A stretch of DNA of 64,000 nt, from contig CM021321.1 of NCBI GenBank assembly GCA_010645155.1, positions 8,614,149 to 8,678,148 of the forward strand, in the 5' to 3' direction. The stretch's first letter is position 1, and each line of letters begins with the position of its first letter. The translations under genes and the position numbers were made by a program. Below are positions 56,187-64,000 of the stretch, piece after piece. Under the pieces are notes generated by a model. It saw nothing but the letters and a program-made list of their open reading frames with translations. It had not been told where the DNA came from and did no database searches. This DNA comes from Tigriopus japonicus. Its lineage: Eukaryota; Arthropoda; Copepoda; Harpacticoida; Harpacticidae.

Positions 56187-57962
56187 CTAGAAAGTACAAT
56201 TATTGAAACGTTTAGCAAATAGTTTCTCCAAATGGGTCACTTCGTCCTTGATGATATGTTTTGCCTTGGAAAGAGTCTCCGCACTTCTGACTTTTTCTGG
56301 CAATACATTCCAGATACGAGCCGCCTTTCTCAGGTATGAGCCCCTTGTTGATATTTCAGGAACGTCCCTTCTTGTTGTTGATCTTGTGGACGCAGAATTT
56401 TGAAGTTGTGGTCTATTCCGGTGATGACATTGCCAGGCTAAGACTGCATTCGTTACAATGGCCAGTTGGAGTACACTTTGTTGCTGCCCCATCTTGAGCA
56501 AATCGTTCACTAGGATTCTGTCCTTCAGTGACAGTCCAAAACAGGCCCTAATTGCATTGTTCAAACGCACTTGCAGGGCAGCAATCAGACTGCATTTGTA
56601 CTCCCCTTCTTTCCAGCCTACTGTTGGGTCAGCATAAGCCTCCAGGCCGAATCGTATTTTGCTTATCAGCAATGAGTCGATGAGAAACAGAAGAGTCTTG
56701 AGTGGAATTTGACAACGCAGTCTCCGCAGCACTCCCACCCGCCGATCCAAGTCCCCCAAGAGATCCCGCACGTGCGCTTTCCATGATCCCTCGGATAATA
56801 TCTTCATTCCCAAGAGCGTTGCAACGTTAGAACTTTCGATAGTTTTTCCGCGGCAATTTATTTGGAGCCCCTGTTTTCCAAAGAACACCATATTTGTCTT
56901 TTCTGTATTAAGAACTTGGCCTGATCCTTCCATGTAAGATGCTACGTCATCTGAGACGATTTCCAACCGATCTTGAAGTTGCTGCTTAGTTTTCGCTGAT
57001 ACCACAGCACTTATATCGTCTGCAAACATCACAAGATCAGAACTTGTGGCGAGCGGTAAGTCACTGATGAGAACTAGGAAGAGAAGCGGGGATAATCCAG
57101 ACCCTTGTGGCACTCCGATTGGTACACACCGTTCCTCCGAAAGGTGGTCTCCAACCTCCACTACCCAGGTTCTTCCATTAAGATATGATCTTACCAGACT
57201 TATCGAGTTTTTGTCCAGCCCATAGATTTCTAGTTTCCTGGTGAGAATTTCGACGTCAACCAAGTCAAATGCTGAAGACAAGTCAAAGAAAAGCGCTGTG
57301 ACCAAATCTCTCCTCTCATGACATGACCTCCATAAATGTGAGACACGATTCACCGCAGTCGAAACTGAGTGAGCCTCACGATAACCGTGTTGCTCTGACG
57401 GGATCTCCGACTTGTTCTCCATGTATTCGCTCAATTGTGCCCGCATTATCTCCGCCATTATTTTTGATGGAACTTTGACCAAACAGATTGGTCGAAAGTT
57501 CTTCAAGTTTGTTTTGGAATTCTTTTTGTGTAAGGGAACCACACGCGAAAGCTTCCACTCTGTTGGAAAAATTCCTTCACGAACAGACTGGTTTATGATT
57601 TTGGTTAGTGGGGCAATGATAGCTTCTCCACACAACTCCAGAACTCTAACGGTAAGACCATCCGCATCTTTTGAGTCAGTCTTCTTTAGTTTTCTGATTG
57701 CCTCCCTAACTCTCCTAAAGGATATCTCATGGAATGAAAATCCTCCGGGCTTCAATTTCCGTACTTTTGAAATTTCTTTGGCGTTTGAGAACAGATCATC
57801 TCCGACCGGTCTTAAACTTTGGTGCAGCCTATTAATTTTCTCCACGAAGAACTCAAGGAATAGAGAAGGTATTTCCTCTTCCGCAACATATTTGCCACCT
57901 TCCTTCAACTGAATCTTGCTGTCCTTTTCTTTTCCGCACAATTCATCGACCAAGTCCCACAC
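56187..57962 (-). CDS. Non-LTR element H reverse transcriptase
   Basis: 591 open codons. RT motifs in order: KKTDSKDADGLTVRVLELCG, FRPICLVKVPSKIMAEIMRA, ALFFDLSSAFDLVDVEIL, GVPQGSGLSPLLFLVLISDL, LVMFADDISAVVS (catalytic Asp pair near 57015-57040), then LNTEKTNMVFFGK and the C-terminal GSYLRKAARIWNVLP block. It copies element RNA at a nicked target. The frame breaks just upstream (TGA near 57990), separating it from the endonuclease, so the full ORF2 is not open although the RT part is intact. Confidence 0.85.
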   Translation of the reverse strand: MWDLVDELCGKEKDSKIQLKEGGKYVAEEEIPSLFLEFFVEKINRLHQSLRPVGDDLFSNAKEISKVRKLKPGGFSFHEISFRRVREAIRKLKKTDSKDADGLTVRVLELCGEAIIAPLTKIINQSVREGIFPTEWKLSRVVPLHKKNSKTNLKNFRPICLVKVPSKIMAEIMRAQLSEYMENKSEIPSEQHGYREAHSVSTAVNRVSHLWRSCHERRDLVTALFFDLSSAFDLVDVEILTRKLEIYGLDKNSISLVRSYLNGRTWVVEVGDHLSEERCVPIGVPQGSGLSPLLFLVLISDLPLATSSDLVMFADDISAVVSAKTKQQLQDRLEIVSDDVASYMEGSGQVLNTEKTNMVFFGKQGLQINCRGKTIESSNVATLLGMKILSEGSWKAHVRDLLGDLDRRVGVLRRLRCQIPLKTLLFLIDSLLISKIRFGLEAYADPTVGWKEGEYKCSLIAALQVRLNNAIRACFGLSLKDRILVNDLLKMGQQQSVLQLAIVTNAVLAWQCHHRNRPQLQNSASTRSTTRRDVPEISTRGSYLRKAARIWNVLPEKVRSAETLSKAKHIIKDEVTHLEKLFAKRFNNCTF

Positions 57963-58095
57963 TTCTGTGGGATTGTTTTCGATACGTCACCCATTGGCCT
58001 CCAGCGTTTCTTTTCTTGTAAGGGCATTGCATTGGTTTCTGAGCTTCTTGTATTTTTAAAATTGCTTCTCGTTCTTGGCATTGTCCCTACTTTTT

Positions 58096-58860
58096 CTAAG
58101 TCGTGTCAAGGTGGGAGAGGGCTTTGGTCTTGCTTTCTTCTTCTCCAAAATCGGCAGGACATATCTTCCCGATATATCTTTTGCGTATCAGTCTTTTCTT
58201 CGCTTTCTCTCTTTCGATATTAAGAGTAACCTTGACCATGTCGTGGTCTGAATAGCCAGCATCAATTTTCTCAATGGAGAGGTCAAAGGTTCCCTTATGA
58301 GCCGCCCAGTCAAGGCAGGAAGTCACCGTGTCTTCCCCACGTCGTCTAGACCATGTTGGGCCCGGCGACACCACTTGATAGTTGAGTTGGAAGAGGTTCA
58401 TTTTGAGCTCTTCGGCTTTCTTATATTCATAGTACGTCTCATCCTTCCACAGATCAAGATTCCAGTCGCCTAAAACAATGACATTTGATCCAGTTATGTG
58501 TTCCATGTTGCGAATCAAAGATGTTAGATCGCCTTGTTGGTTTCCATTCCACTCCCTATAAAGGTTACACACATGTAGCTTCTTCCCGCACGGAGTTTCC
58601 AGTTTGATCCATAACTGCTGGCCTTCCTCCGTTACTTTGAACGGCTCAGCTGAGTGAAAAGTGTGTTCTTCTTTACCAGAGTCATAACTCGTATCTTCTT
58701 ACCAGGTCCAATGAAAATCTCATAATCTGGTATCGTAAATGGTTTCTTGACATCGTAATCTACAAGATCGGTTTCTTGAAATAATATCACGTCGGGGTTG
58801 AGTTTTGAGACTTGATCCTTAATTTCTTCTTCCTTGTTGTAGAGCCCTCGACAAATATTA
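58096..58860 (-). pseudogene. Non-LTR element H APE endonuclease
   Basis: Two minus frames. Upstream: QLVSINICRGL (Asn motif), DVILFQETDLV (catalytic Glu). Downstream: SNVIVLGDWNLDLW (D-x-N pair) and AGYSDHDMVKVTL (SDH motif). These residues form the apurinic-endonuclease-like site that nicks target DNA. A frameshift near 58600 separates the halves. Confidence 0.8.
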
Positions 58861-58867
58861 ATAGAAA

Positions 58868-59404
58868 CTAATTGGATTTTCCGTGCGTTCTTTGGGGCAA
58901 TAGTTTTATGAGACGTGGGCTGTCCATCGGTCCGAGAACAACCCACGTCTCCCCGTTTCCCGAATGTTTTCCGCTGACTTTGCTTCGTTCCTGGGCATCT
59001 TCCCACATCGCATCGTAGTCACGGCGTTGCTGTGGTGTGAGATCGGGTTCAACTCTGATTCTTTGTCCTCGTTCTTGATTCATTGTCTTCAACCTCAAAT
59101 GACCAGCCTTGTCAAGAACGCTCTCTCTTTTCTCTGCATTGGCCATTGTGACAAGGATAAGTCGATGGGTCTTTTTTTCGTCGGGTTTACCGAGACGTAC
59201 AGTCTTAATAACGTCCTCATTGGTTATGTTATGTTCTGGGTTTCGAACGTTGAGCACGCGGACGATCTCTTCTTTATCATCCTGTTTCTCGCTTTTCTCA
59301 AGGACACCCCGAACAATGATATTCTTCCTTCTTGTTTCAACACTTTCCAACTCCTTAATTATGCAATTATTATAGTTATGCACCCACTTCGGCATTCTGG
59401 TCAA
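58868..59404 (-). pseudogene. Non-LTR element H ORF1 remnant (RRM-like)
   Basis: 178 codons. RRKNIIVRGVLEKSEKQD, NITNEDVIKTVRLGKPDEKK and THRLILVTMANAEKRESVL fit the L1-ORF1-like RRM domain, followed by a helical CTD (LTPQQRRDYDAMWEDAQER). An RNA chaperone in related elements. It overlaps the endonuclease region in another frame and lacks an ATG. Confidence 0.65.
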
Positions 59405-60166
59405 GACTAGTTCTCCCTACAATCCCCGAAGCAATGGCTTGGTCGAGGCCGCTGTGAAGCAGGTCAAAGGCCTGCTTAAGAAGATGAACGGGGTGGATGG
59501 AGCCGAATTTCGCGAAGCATTGCTTGAATGGCGCTCGACACCCTGAGCGGACGAACATTTGCCTGCCGTGGGTATCTTTGGACGACATTTGCGAACCCGC
59601 TTACCAAATGGACGCTCATTGGAATTCCATCCGGATTTATGCGGTGAGGTGGCGATGGCCAGAAGAGCCATTGATAAGCGAAGAGTGATTGCGGCCTCTG
59701 GACATGCATGTCCAGGGCGACCATGGGCGACCATGTCCACGTTCAACACCCCATTGACAAAACTTGGCCCTTCAGGGCTTGAACCGTGCAAGAAAAATCA
59801 AAATCTGGCCAGTCTGACCGGCGCTTTCTCCGACTTGCCCCCGCCCGTCCAAGATGCTCACGGCAACGAGATGGAGATGGCCCAGGGAAAAAATCATGTT
59901 TGATCTCCCGTAACACACCCCACAATCACCGGACCGATTCCGCGCCGCCTAAGTCCCCGGAACCGCCACGTCAGGTTTGATATTTGACCAGAAGAATAGA
60001 TCCTTCGAACCGAGAGTCAACCATTCATTCACGCATTTGGCGCCCACTCTCAAATATCAACAAACCGAATCAAGGGAAGACGGAATCCACGAGAAAATCG
60101 TTTTTGTATGTTTTATTATGTATTTTTCCTATTTATCTTCACGTTTTTCGATAATAAGAGGGGAGG
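59405..60166 (+). pseudogene. Gypsy G integrase C-terminal half
   Basis: Continues from 56050: TSSPYNPRSNGLVEAAVKQV (catalytic Glu) and MNGVDGAEFREALLEWRSTP, a stop, then GRHLRTRLPNGRSLEF in another frame, and a Pro/Ser-rich tail to about 59990. A polypurine tract AAGAGGGGAGG at 60156-60166 ends the internal region. Confidence 0.75.
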
Positions 60167-60290
60167 TGTAGTATTGTCTGATCCGGTTATATATCTATGC
60201 ACAGCTGAACAAAAACATAGACACTCTTGTTCTCATCTTTACGACACGGGTACATCTATCGTCCTCCATCCTCGTTCAGGTCTCGCCCAT
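60167..60290 (+). repeat. Gypsy G 3' LTR, truncated
   Basis: Starts TGTAGTATTGTCTGATCC directly after the polypurine tract and has a TATATATC box near 60190. Cut near 60290 by the 3' end of the minus-strand non-LTR copy. Confidence 0.55.
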
Positions 60291-61822
60291 ACTCCAACAA
60301 TGAAGGAGCCCGATGAAGAAGAGAGGAGGACTTCATTGATCAAACTAGCCTGGATTCCTTGGGTTTTGGAGGTGCTCTCAAAAGGCAAGTAAAACCTCTA
60401 CGATCACTACAACTGATCTCAAGCCTGGGTTAGGACAGAGCCCATGAACGCTCTTGAAAACAAACAGTATCAAATACCTTTCATACCTTCTCTGAGTACT
60501 GTACAGCCCTAACTTCTAGAGCCTTTCCCAATACGAGAGCTCTCTCATTCCTGTGATGTTCCTAATAAAACATCTTTGAACCTGCTCGACCTTTTGCAAA
60601 CCTGCCGAACTCATTGGAGCCCAAATGGGGGAAGCATATTCAAGATGCGGTTGAACAATCGACTTGTACAGAGTTAGCATCGTAATACTATCTCTGGACT
60701 TGAAAGTGTGATAGATCCAGACACATGTTTGAAATGCCTTCCCCACTTTCAACTGGATATGCTCATCAAACTTTCCATCATCTTGGACGTCAACTCCCAA
60801 ATCCCTCATGGACGATACTTGCTCAATATCACAACCTCCATTGTCTTTGAACAGAACATCTAATTTTGACGTCCCATACGTCATTGTGCGGAATTTCATC
60901 CCGTTCAATGCCATAATACTTTAACCAACCCAAGAGTAGACTTTTTCCAAGTCCTCAATTAAACATTTTTAGTCCTGACCATTCCTTCCACAAACTAATT
61001 TTGTGTCATCAGCCAAGGATTTCGAAAAATAATGGATTGAGGTCGAAGCTTTGTTATGACTAGTCTTGGTCACCCAGGGTGATGATCAAGTGGGCTTAAA
61101 ATATGTGCAAATAAGAAATGGTATTTATAGTCTGGATCTTGTTGGTCAAATTTCAACTTTAAAACTTAGCAATAACTAAAACTGCCACTGATAACTTGCT
61201 TTAAACATATTTCGAGGGATATTTGTATTTCCTCTCCCCTTAATCAAAAGCACTTTTTTCGATCTTCGAGTTCAAGTTTGATCACGCTCAAAAAAAGGAG
61301 GAAGCTGCTCATCTGCTTTCCAACTGTTTCCAACACAACCAAAAACTGTCCTTCTAGGCTGTTGGTAAAATCAGGCTGAATTGGCAGCCGGCCTTTGTAG
61401 CTGTGACCAAGGATAGTCATAACAAAAAGCTGCGACATTTGTCCATATCTAAAGATGTCCTTGCATCAGCATATGAAGAAATACTGGCTTTTGTTCTGAA
61501 CTTCTGGAGAGGAGCAACAAAGAAAATAAACAGGAGCGGACCTAAGATTGAACCTTGTGGAACACCTGACTTGATATCATACATGCCACTAAATGATCCT
61601 TCAACCTTGACTATTTGCTTGCCATCACTCATGAAACTACCAATCCAATTCAGGACCTTACCCTGGATCCCAAACTCTTTGAGTTGATCGAGCAAAAGAC
61701 CATGATCTACCTCATCAAAGGCCTTGGCAAAGTCAAGATAGACTACATCAACTGACTCGTGACTTTCGAGCCCTTCAATGATTTGCTCAATATGATCAAC
61801 CAATTGGGTTACTGTACTAAAA
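60290..61822 (-). pseudogene. Non-LTR copy I, RT split at its active site
   Basis: Minus: STVTQLVDHIEQIIEGLESH, DVVYLDFAKAFDEVDHGLL, GVPQGSILGPLLFIFFVAPL and SSYAD up to 61464; a 450-bp insert; then ADDTKLVCGRNGQD from about 61013, MKFRTMTYGTSKLDVLFKDN, SMRDLGVDVQDD, TMLTLYKSIVQPHLEYASP, ITGMRELSYWERL and a C-terminal tail degenerating to about 60290. Same family as 29330-29888, 35796-36300 and 12250-13508. 5' truncated, with an in-frame stop near 60968. Confidence 0.8.
61014..61463. mobile_element. 450-bp insert in YADD motif, hAT-like
   Basis: Flanked by CATCAGC on both sides (61007-61013 and 61464-61470); ends CAAGGA and TCCTTG are inverted. The duplicated bases lie in the codons for the catalytic YADD box, and the flanking frames join exactly. 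Seven-base duplication plus short CA...TG termini suggests hAT-like; the superfamily is uncertain. Confidence 0.6.
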
Positions 61823-62380
61823 TGAGCTACTCAATATCACAACCTCCATTGTTTTTGAGCAGAACATGTGGCTGTATCAATCGCACTTTCAAGTTCAGAG
61901 ATAGTGTTGTGATGCTAACTCTGTACAAGGTGATTGCTCAGCCTCATCTAAAATATGCCTTCCCTTTTTAGCTCCAATGAGTTTGCCAAGTTTGCAATAG
62001 ATCAAGAAGGCCCAAAGATGTTGTTTCACTAGGAACGTCACAGGAATGAGAGAGAGCTTGTATTGAGAGAGACTCCAGAAGTTAGGGCTGTACAGTACTC
62101 TGAGAAGGTATGAAAGGTATCAGATACTGTATGTCTTAAAGAGCATTCATGGGCTCTGTCCTAACCCAGGCTTTGAGATCAGTTGTAGCAATTGTAGAGG
62201 TTGTACGTGCGTTCTGAGAGCACCTCCAAATCCCAAAGAATCCAGGCTAGTTCGAACCATGAAGTCCTCCTCTTTTATTAATCTGGCTCCTTTGTTGTTC
62301 AATCTTTTGCCCCTTTATCTTCATCGGGAATATGTAAGAGCTGATCCTCTAACAGCAGTTAAGGCAGAAAATACTAAATA
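61823..62380 (+). pseudogene. Non-LTR copy J, rearranged
   Basis: 61829-61868 matches family sequence in minus orientation (the FKNNGGCDIE region). From 61869 the plus strand reads IYRTF-like sequence (INRTFKFRDSVVMLTLYK), then after stops ERLQKLGLYSTLRRYERYQI, IHGLCPNPGFEIS and LRAPPNPKESRLVRTMKSSS. It thus abuts copy I head to head, with a short inverted joint, as in twin-priming insertions. Confidence 0.7.
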
Positions 62381-62682
62381 CTAAATAATATTCTTAAATA
62401 CTGTTGCTGAATAACCCCTTGATATGAAAGTTTTATCATAATTTCGAACCAAAATAATTTCATTATTTCAGAATAGATTTGAACGACTTGACATGCAATC
62501 TGAACCCAACTAGTCTCTTCGTCCTCGGAAATGATATTTAGGATGCTATCGACCAAAGTGGAAAGTGTGGAGGGCTCAACGTGTTTCCGCACTTTTTCAG
62601 GTGTCTTCCTTTTGCCTAAAATTTTGATGAACGGTTGAGATTCCATGAGCTCTTGAATTATGACGGACAGTAATATTTCCCG
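62374..62682 (-). CDS. Candidate exon, unknown protein
   Basis: Open from an acceptor-like AACTAAAAACAG (AG at 62683-62684) through MESQPFIKILGKRKTPEKVR, STLVDSILNIISEDEETSW and VQIACQVVQIYSEIMK. The peptide has balanced, helix-compatible composition unlike the surrounding noncoding DNA and lies on the host-gene strand. No donor of good quality and no family recognised. It could be a chance frame or a transposon remnant. Confidence 0.25.
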   Translation of the reverse strand, partial: REILLSVIIQELMESQPFIKILGKRKTPEKVRKHVEPSTLSTLVDSILNIISEDEETSWVQIACQVVQIYSEIMKLFWFEIMIKLSYQGVIQQQYLRILFSI

Positions 62683-62699
62683 CTGTTTTTAGTTAGAGG

Positions 62700-63165
62700 T
62701 GTTGCAAAACTTCCAAAACTAGTCTCCTTTCTCCAAAACCGAGTAAAAAAGTGTCCACACATTGCCATCATTTTTGGGCTCAAAGTATGACTACGACACA
62801 ACTTTCGTGTCAGGGTATATTCAAGGGTCGTCTAGTTTTGCCAACAATAACTCATTGGTAGACCAAATGTCATAGTAAAGAGGTGGGATCATTGCGGATG
62901 GATGTGTGAATCGGGTTGATCCTCAGGAGCAATGCCAGAAGGTTCCAACGGTCAACAGATTGCATCTTGACCGTTAAGTGTGATGTTGGAATCCAAGACT
63001 GATGAGATGAGAATAATGATGATTATGATGTCCCAAATGCATGTTAGGAACGTGAGTGGTTTGCTGGCTAGTCTTGTACTTCGAAGCACACAAACCAAGC
63101 TAAGAAGACTAGCTAAAAGGATGGACTCAACAAGCACACAAACTATAATAGTATTAGCGCAATAA
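62700..63165. other. No gene recognised
   Basis: A CCAACAATAACTCATTGG-like block near 62838 recalls the 3' end of the non-LTR copies. The remainder is unassigned. Confidence 0.35.
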
Positions 63166-64000
63166 AGCGTTTACTCTTATTGGTACTATATGAGTAGGCA
63201 CAGGGGCTTCTTGTCTCAAGAGGAAAATACCCTGCATCGTGAGATTGCGTTCAAAATTGATTTGGTCAAAGGCTATTGGCAGATGCCATTAGCAGAGGAA
63301 TCTCAGTTGCTCACTACTTTCATTACACCATATGGGAAATTTAAATTCCTGAGAGTGCCCATGGGGTTTGTGTCGACTGGAGACTCGTATGCCTATCGGG
63401 GAGATGTTGCGATGTCCGGGTTGGATATCCAGAAAGTTGTGGACGATATTGCTTGCGGTGCGACTACTTTACCCGAGTTAGTTCGTTGCGGTAGGGATAT
63501 TCTTGAACGATGTTATTCTTTTGGATTAACCGTCAATTCCAAAAAGAGTATTTTGGCAGCAAATACAATCGATTTTGTAGGCTATCTCATTTCCCATGGA
63601 AATATTGAAGTGGACCTTGCCAAAGTGGAGGCCATTCAAAATTTTCTTGCTCCCACAACATTGACCGATCTTCGATCATTTTTAGGTTTAGTCAAACAGT
63701 TGGGAAAGGTTTTGCCCAATTTGGCTTCATTGACTTCACCGTTCAGAGATCTTCTCAAAACCAAAAATCAATATCAATGGCTGCCGGAACATTCTAAAGT
63801 CTTTGATGAAACAAATAAGGCTCTTCTTTCTCCTCCAGTCTTGGATATGTTCGATCCATCGCTGTCTACCATTCTCTTGACTGATGCGTCGCGAACTGGC
63901 TTGGGATTTGCGTTGATTCAGATCAAGGACGAAGTTCCAAAGTTGATCCAATGCGGCTCCAGATATCTGAAAGATTGCAAGACGAGATATGCAATGGTGG
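63166..64000 (+). CDS. Gypsy K RT-RNase H, open to the window end
   Basis: One uninterrupted plus frame from after the stop at 63163-63165 to 64000; the first ATG is 63190, but similarity starts at FKIDLVKGYWQMPLAEESQ (about 63251). Then FITPYGKFKFLRVPMGF, the RT box IQKVVDDIACGA (VVDD, about 63430-63465), FGLTVNSKKSI, VEAIQNFLAPTTLTDLRSFL and RNase H TILLTDASRTGLGFALIQ near 63870-63920. Related to B, D and G. The 5' part is missing. An open frame of 278 codons suggests a younger copy that continues beyond the window. Confidence 0.8.

Larger units (their letters stand above)
56060..59404 (-). mobile_element. Nearly full-length non-LTR element H (CR1/jockey-like)
   Basis: On minus: ORF1 remnant, APE endonuclease, RT, and a 3' UTR of about 120 bp ending in an ATAAGTAAATAAAT-type tail at 56060. 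It sits in gypsy G between the second and third catalytic residues of integrase; a few G codons are lost at the junction, and I found no clean target duplication. The 5' end is probably slightly truncated, since ORF1 has no good start. Confidence 0.8.

Overview
This is eukaryotic, almost certainly metazoan DNA. It has spliced exons with GT/AG borders, tRNA-derived SINEs, APE-type non-LTR retrotransposons, Ty3/gypsy and BEL/Pao elements, hAT, MULE, Tc1/mariner and ISL2EU-type DNA transposons, and microsatellites. The mixture suggests an arthropod, perhaps a crustacean such as a copepod; that is inference, because no phylogenetic marker gene is present. I see no prokaryotic gene, rRNA, true tRNA or CRISPR array. 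Nearly all the sequence is transposable elements, nested in one another and mostly broken.

The only host gene I can support lies on the minus strand. Two exons (47450-47679 and 11860-12108) have good splice borders, matching phase 0, and together read like the N-terminal part of a DUF268-type protein. If they belong together, about 35.3 kb of transposon-filled sequence is one intron. A weaker candidate exon lies at 62374-62682.

Layout. 1-6961: minus-strand gypsy element A, nearly intact (gag, pro-pol, PBS, one LTR; two in-frame stops), inserted in older gypsy element C (6962-11711), which also carries a truncated BEL/Pao insertion at 8875-10299. 11860-12108: host exon. 12250-13508: a non-LTR 3' end holding a FLYWCH-type MULE (12294-13101). 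13509-21170: hAT MITE remnant, possible LTR, small repeats, traces of retroelement. 21560-26600: non-LTR and gypsy fragments plus a 1.3-kb minisatellite. 26600-29300: AT-rich, with a SINE and a MITE. 29330-36300: a non-LTR element split by composite gypsy B/E and gypsy fragment D. 36300-38010: noncoding with a SINE. 38011-46810: an 8.8-kb ISL2EU-type transposon with 352-bp terminal inverted repeats. 47450-47679: host exon. 49290-51540: mariner and gypsy remnants. 51690-56050: non-LTR pieces with a 1-kb hAT, a SINE, and gypsy G. 56060-59404: a nearly full-length non-LTR element H inserted in G, which resumes at 59405-60265. 60290-62380: two rearranged copies of one non-LTR family. 63166-64000: open gypsy RT/RNase H frame running off the window.

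The most coherent system is the ISL2EU-type element. A THAP-HTH-DDE transposase gene on plus converges on a spliced SAP-SWIM-YqaJ nuclease gene on minus. Each gene carries exact, target-duplicated insertions: a non-LTR fragment in the transposase and an hAT element in the nuclease, directly after its catalytic motif. Frame is kept on both sides of each insertion, so the ancestral genes can be followed. Both genes are now dead.
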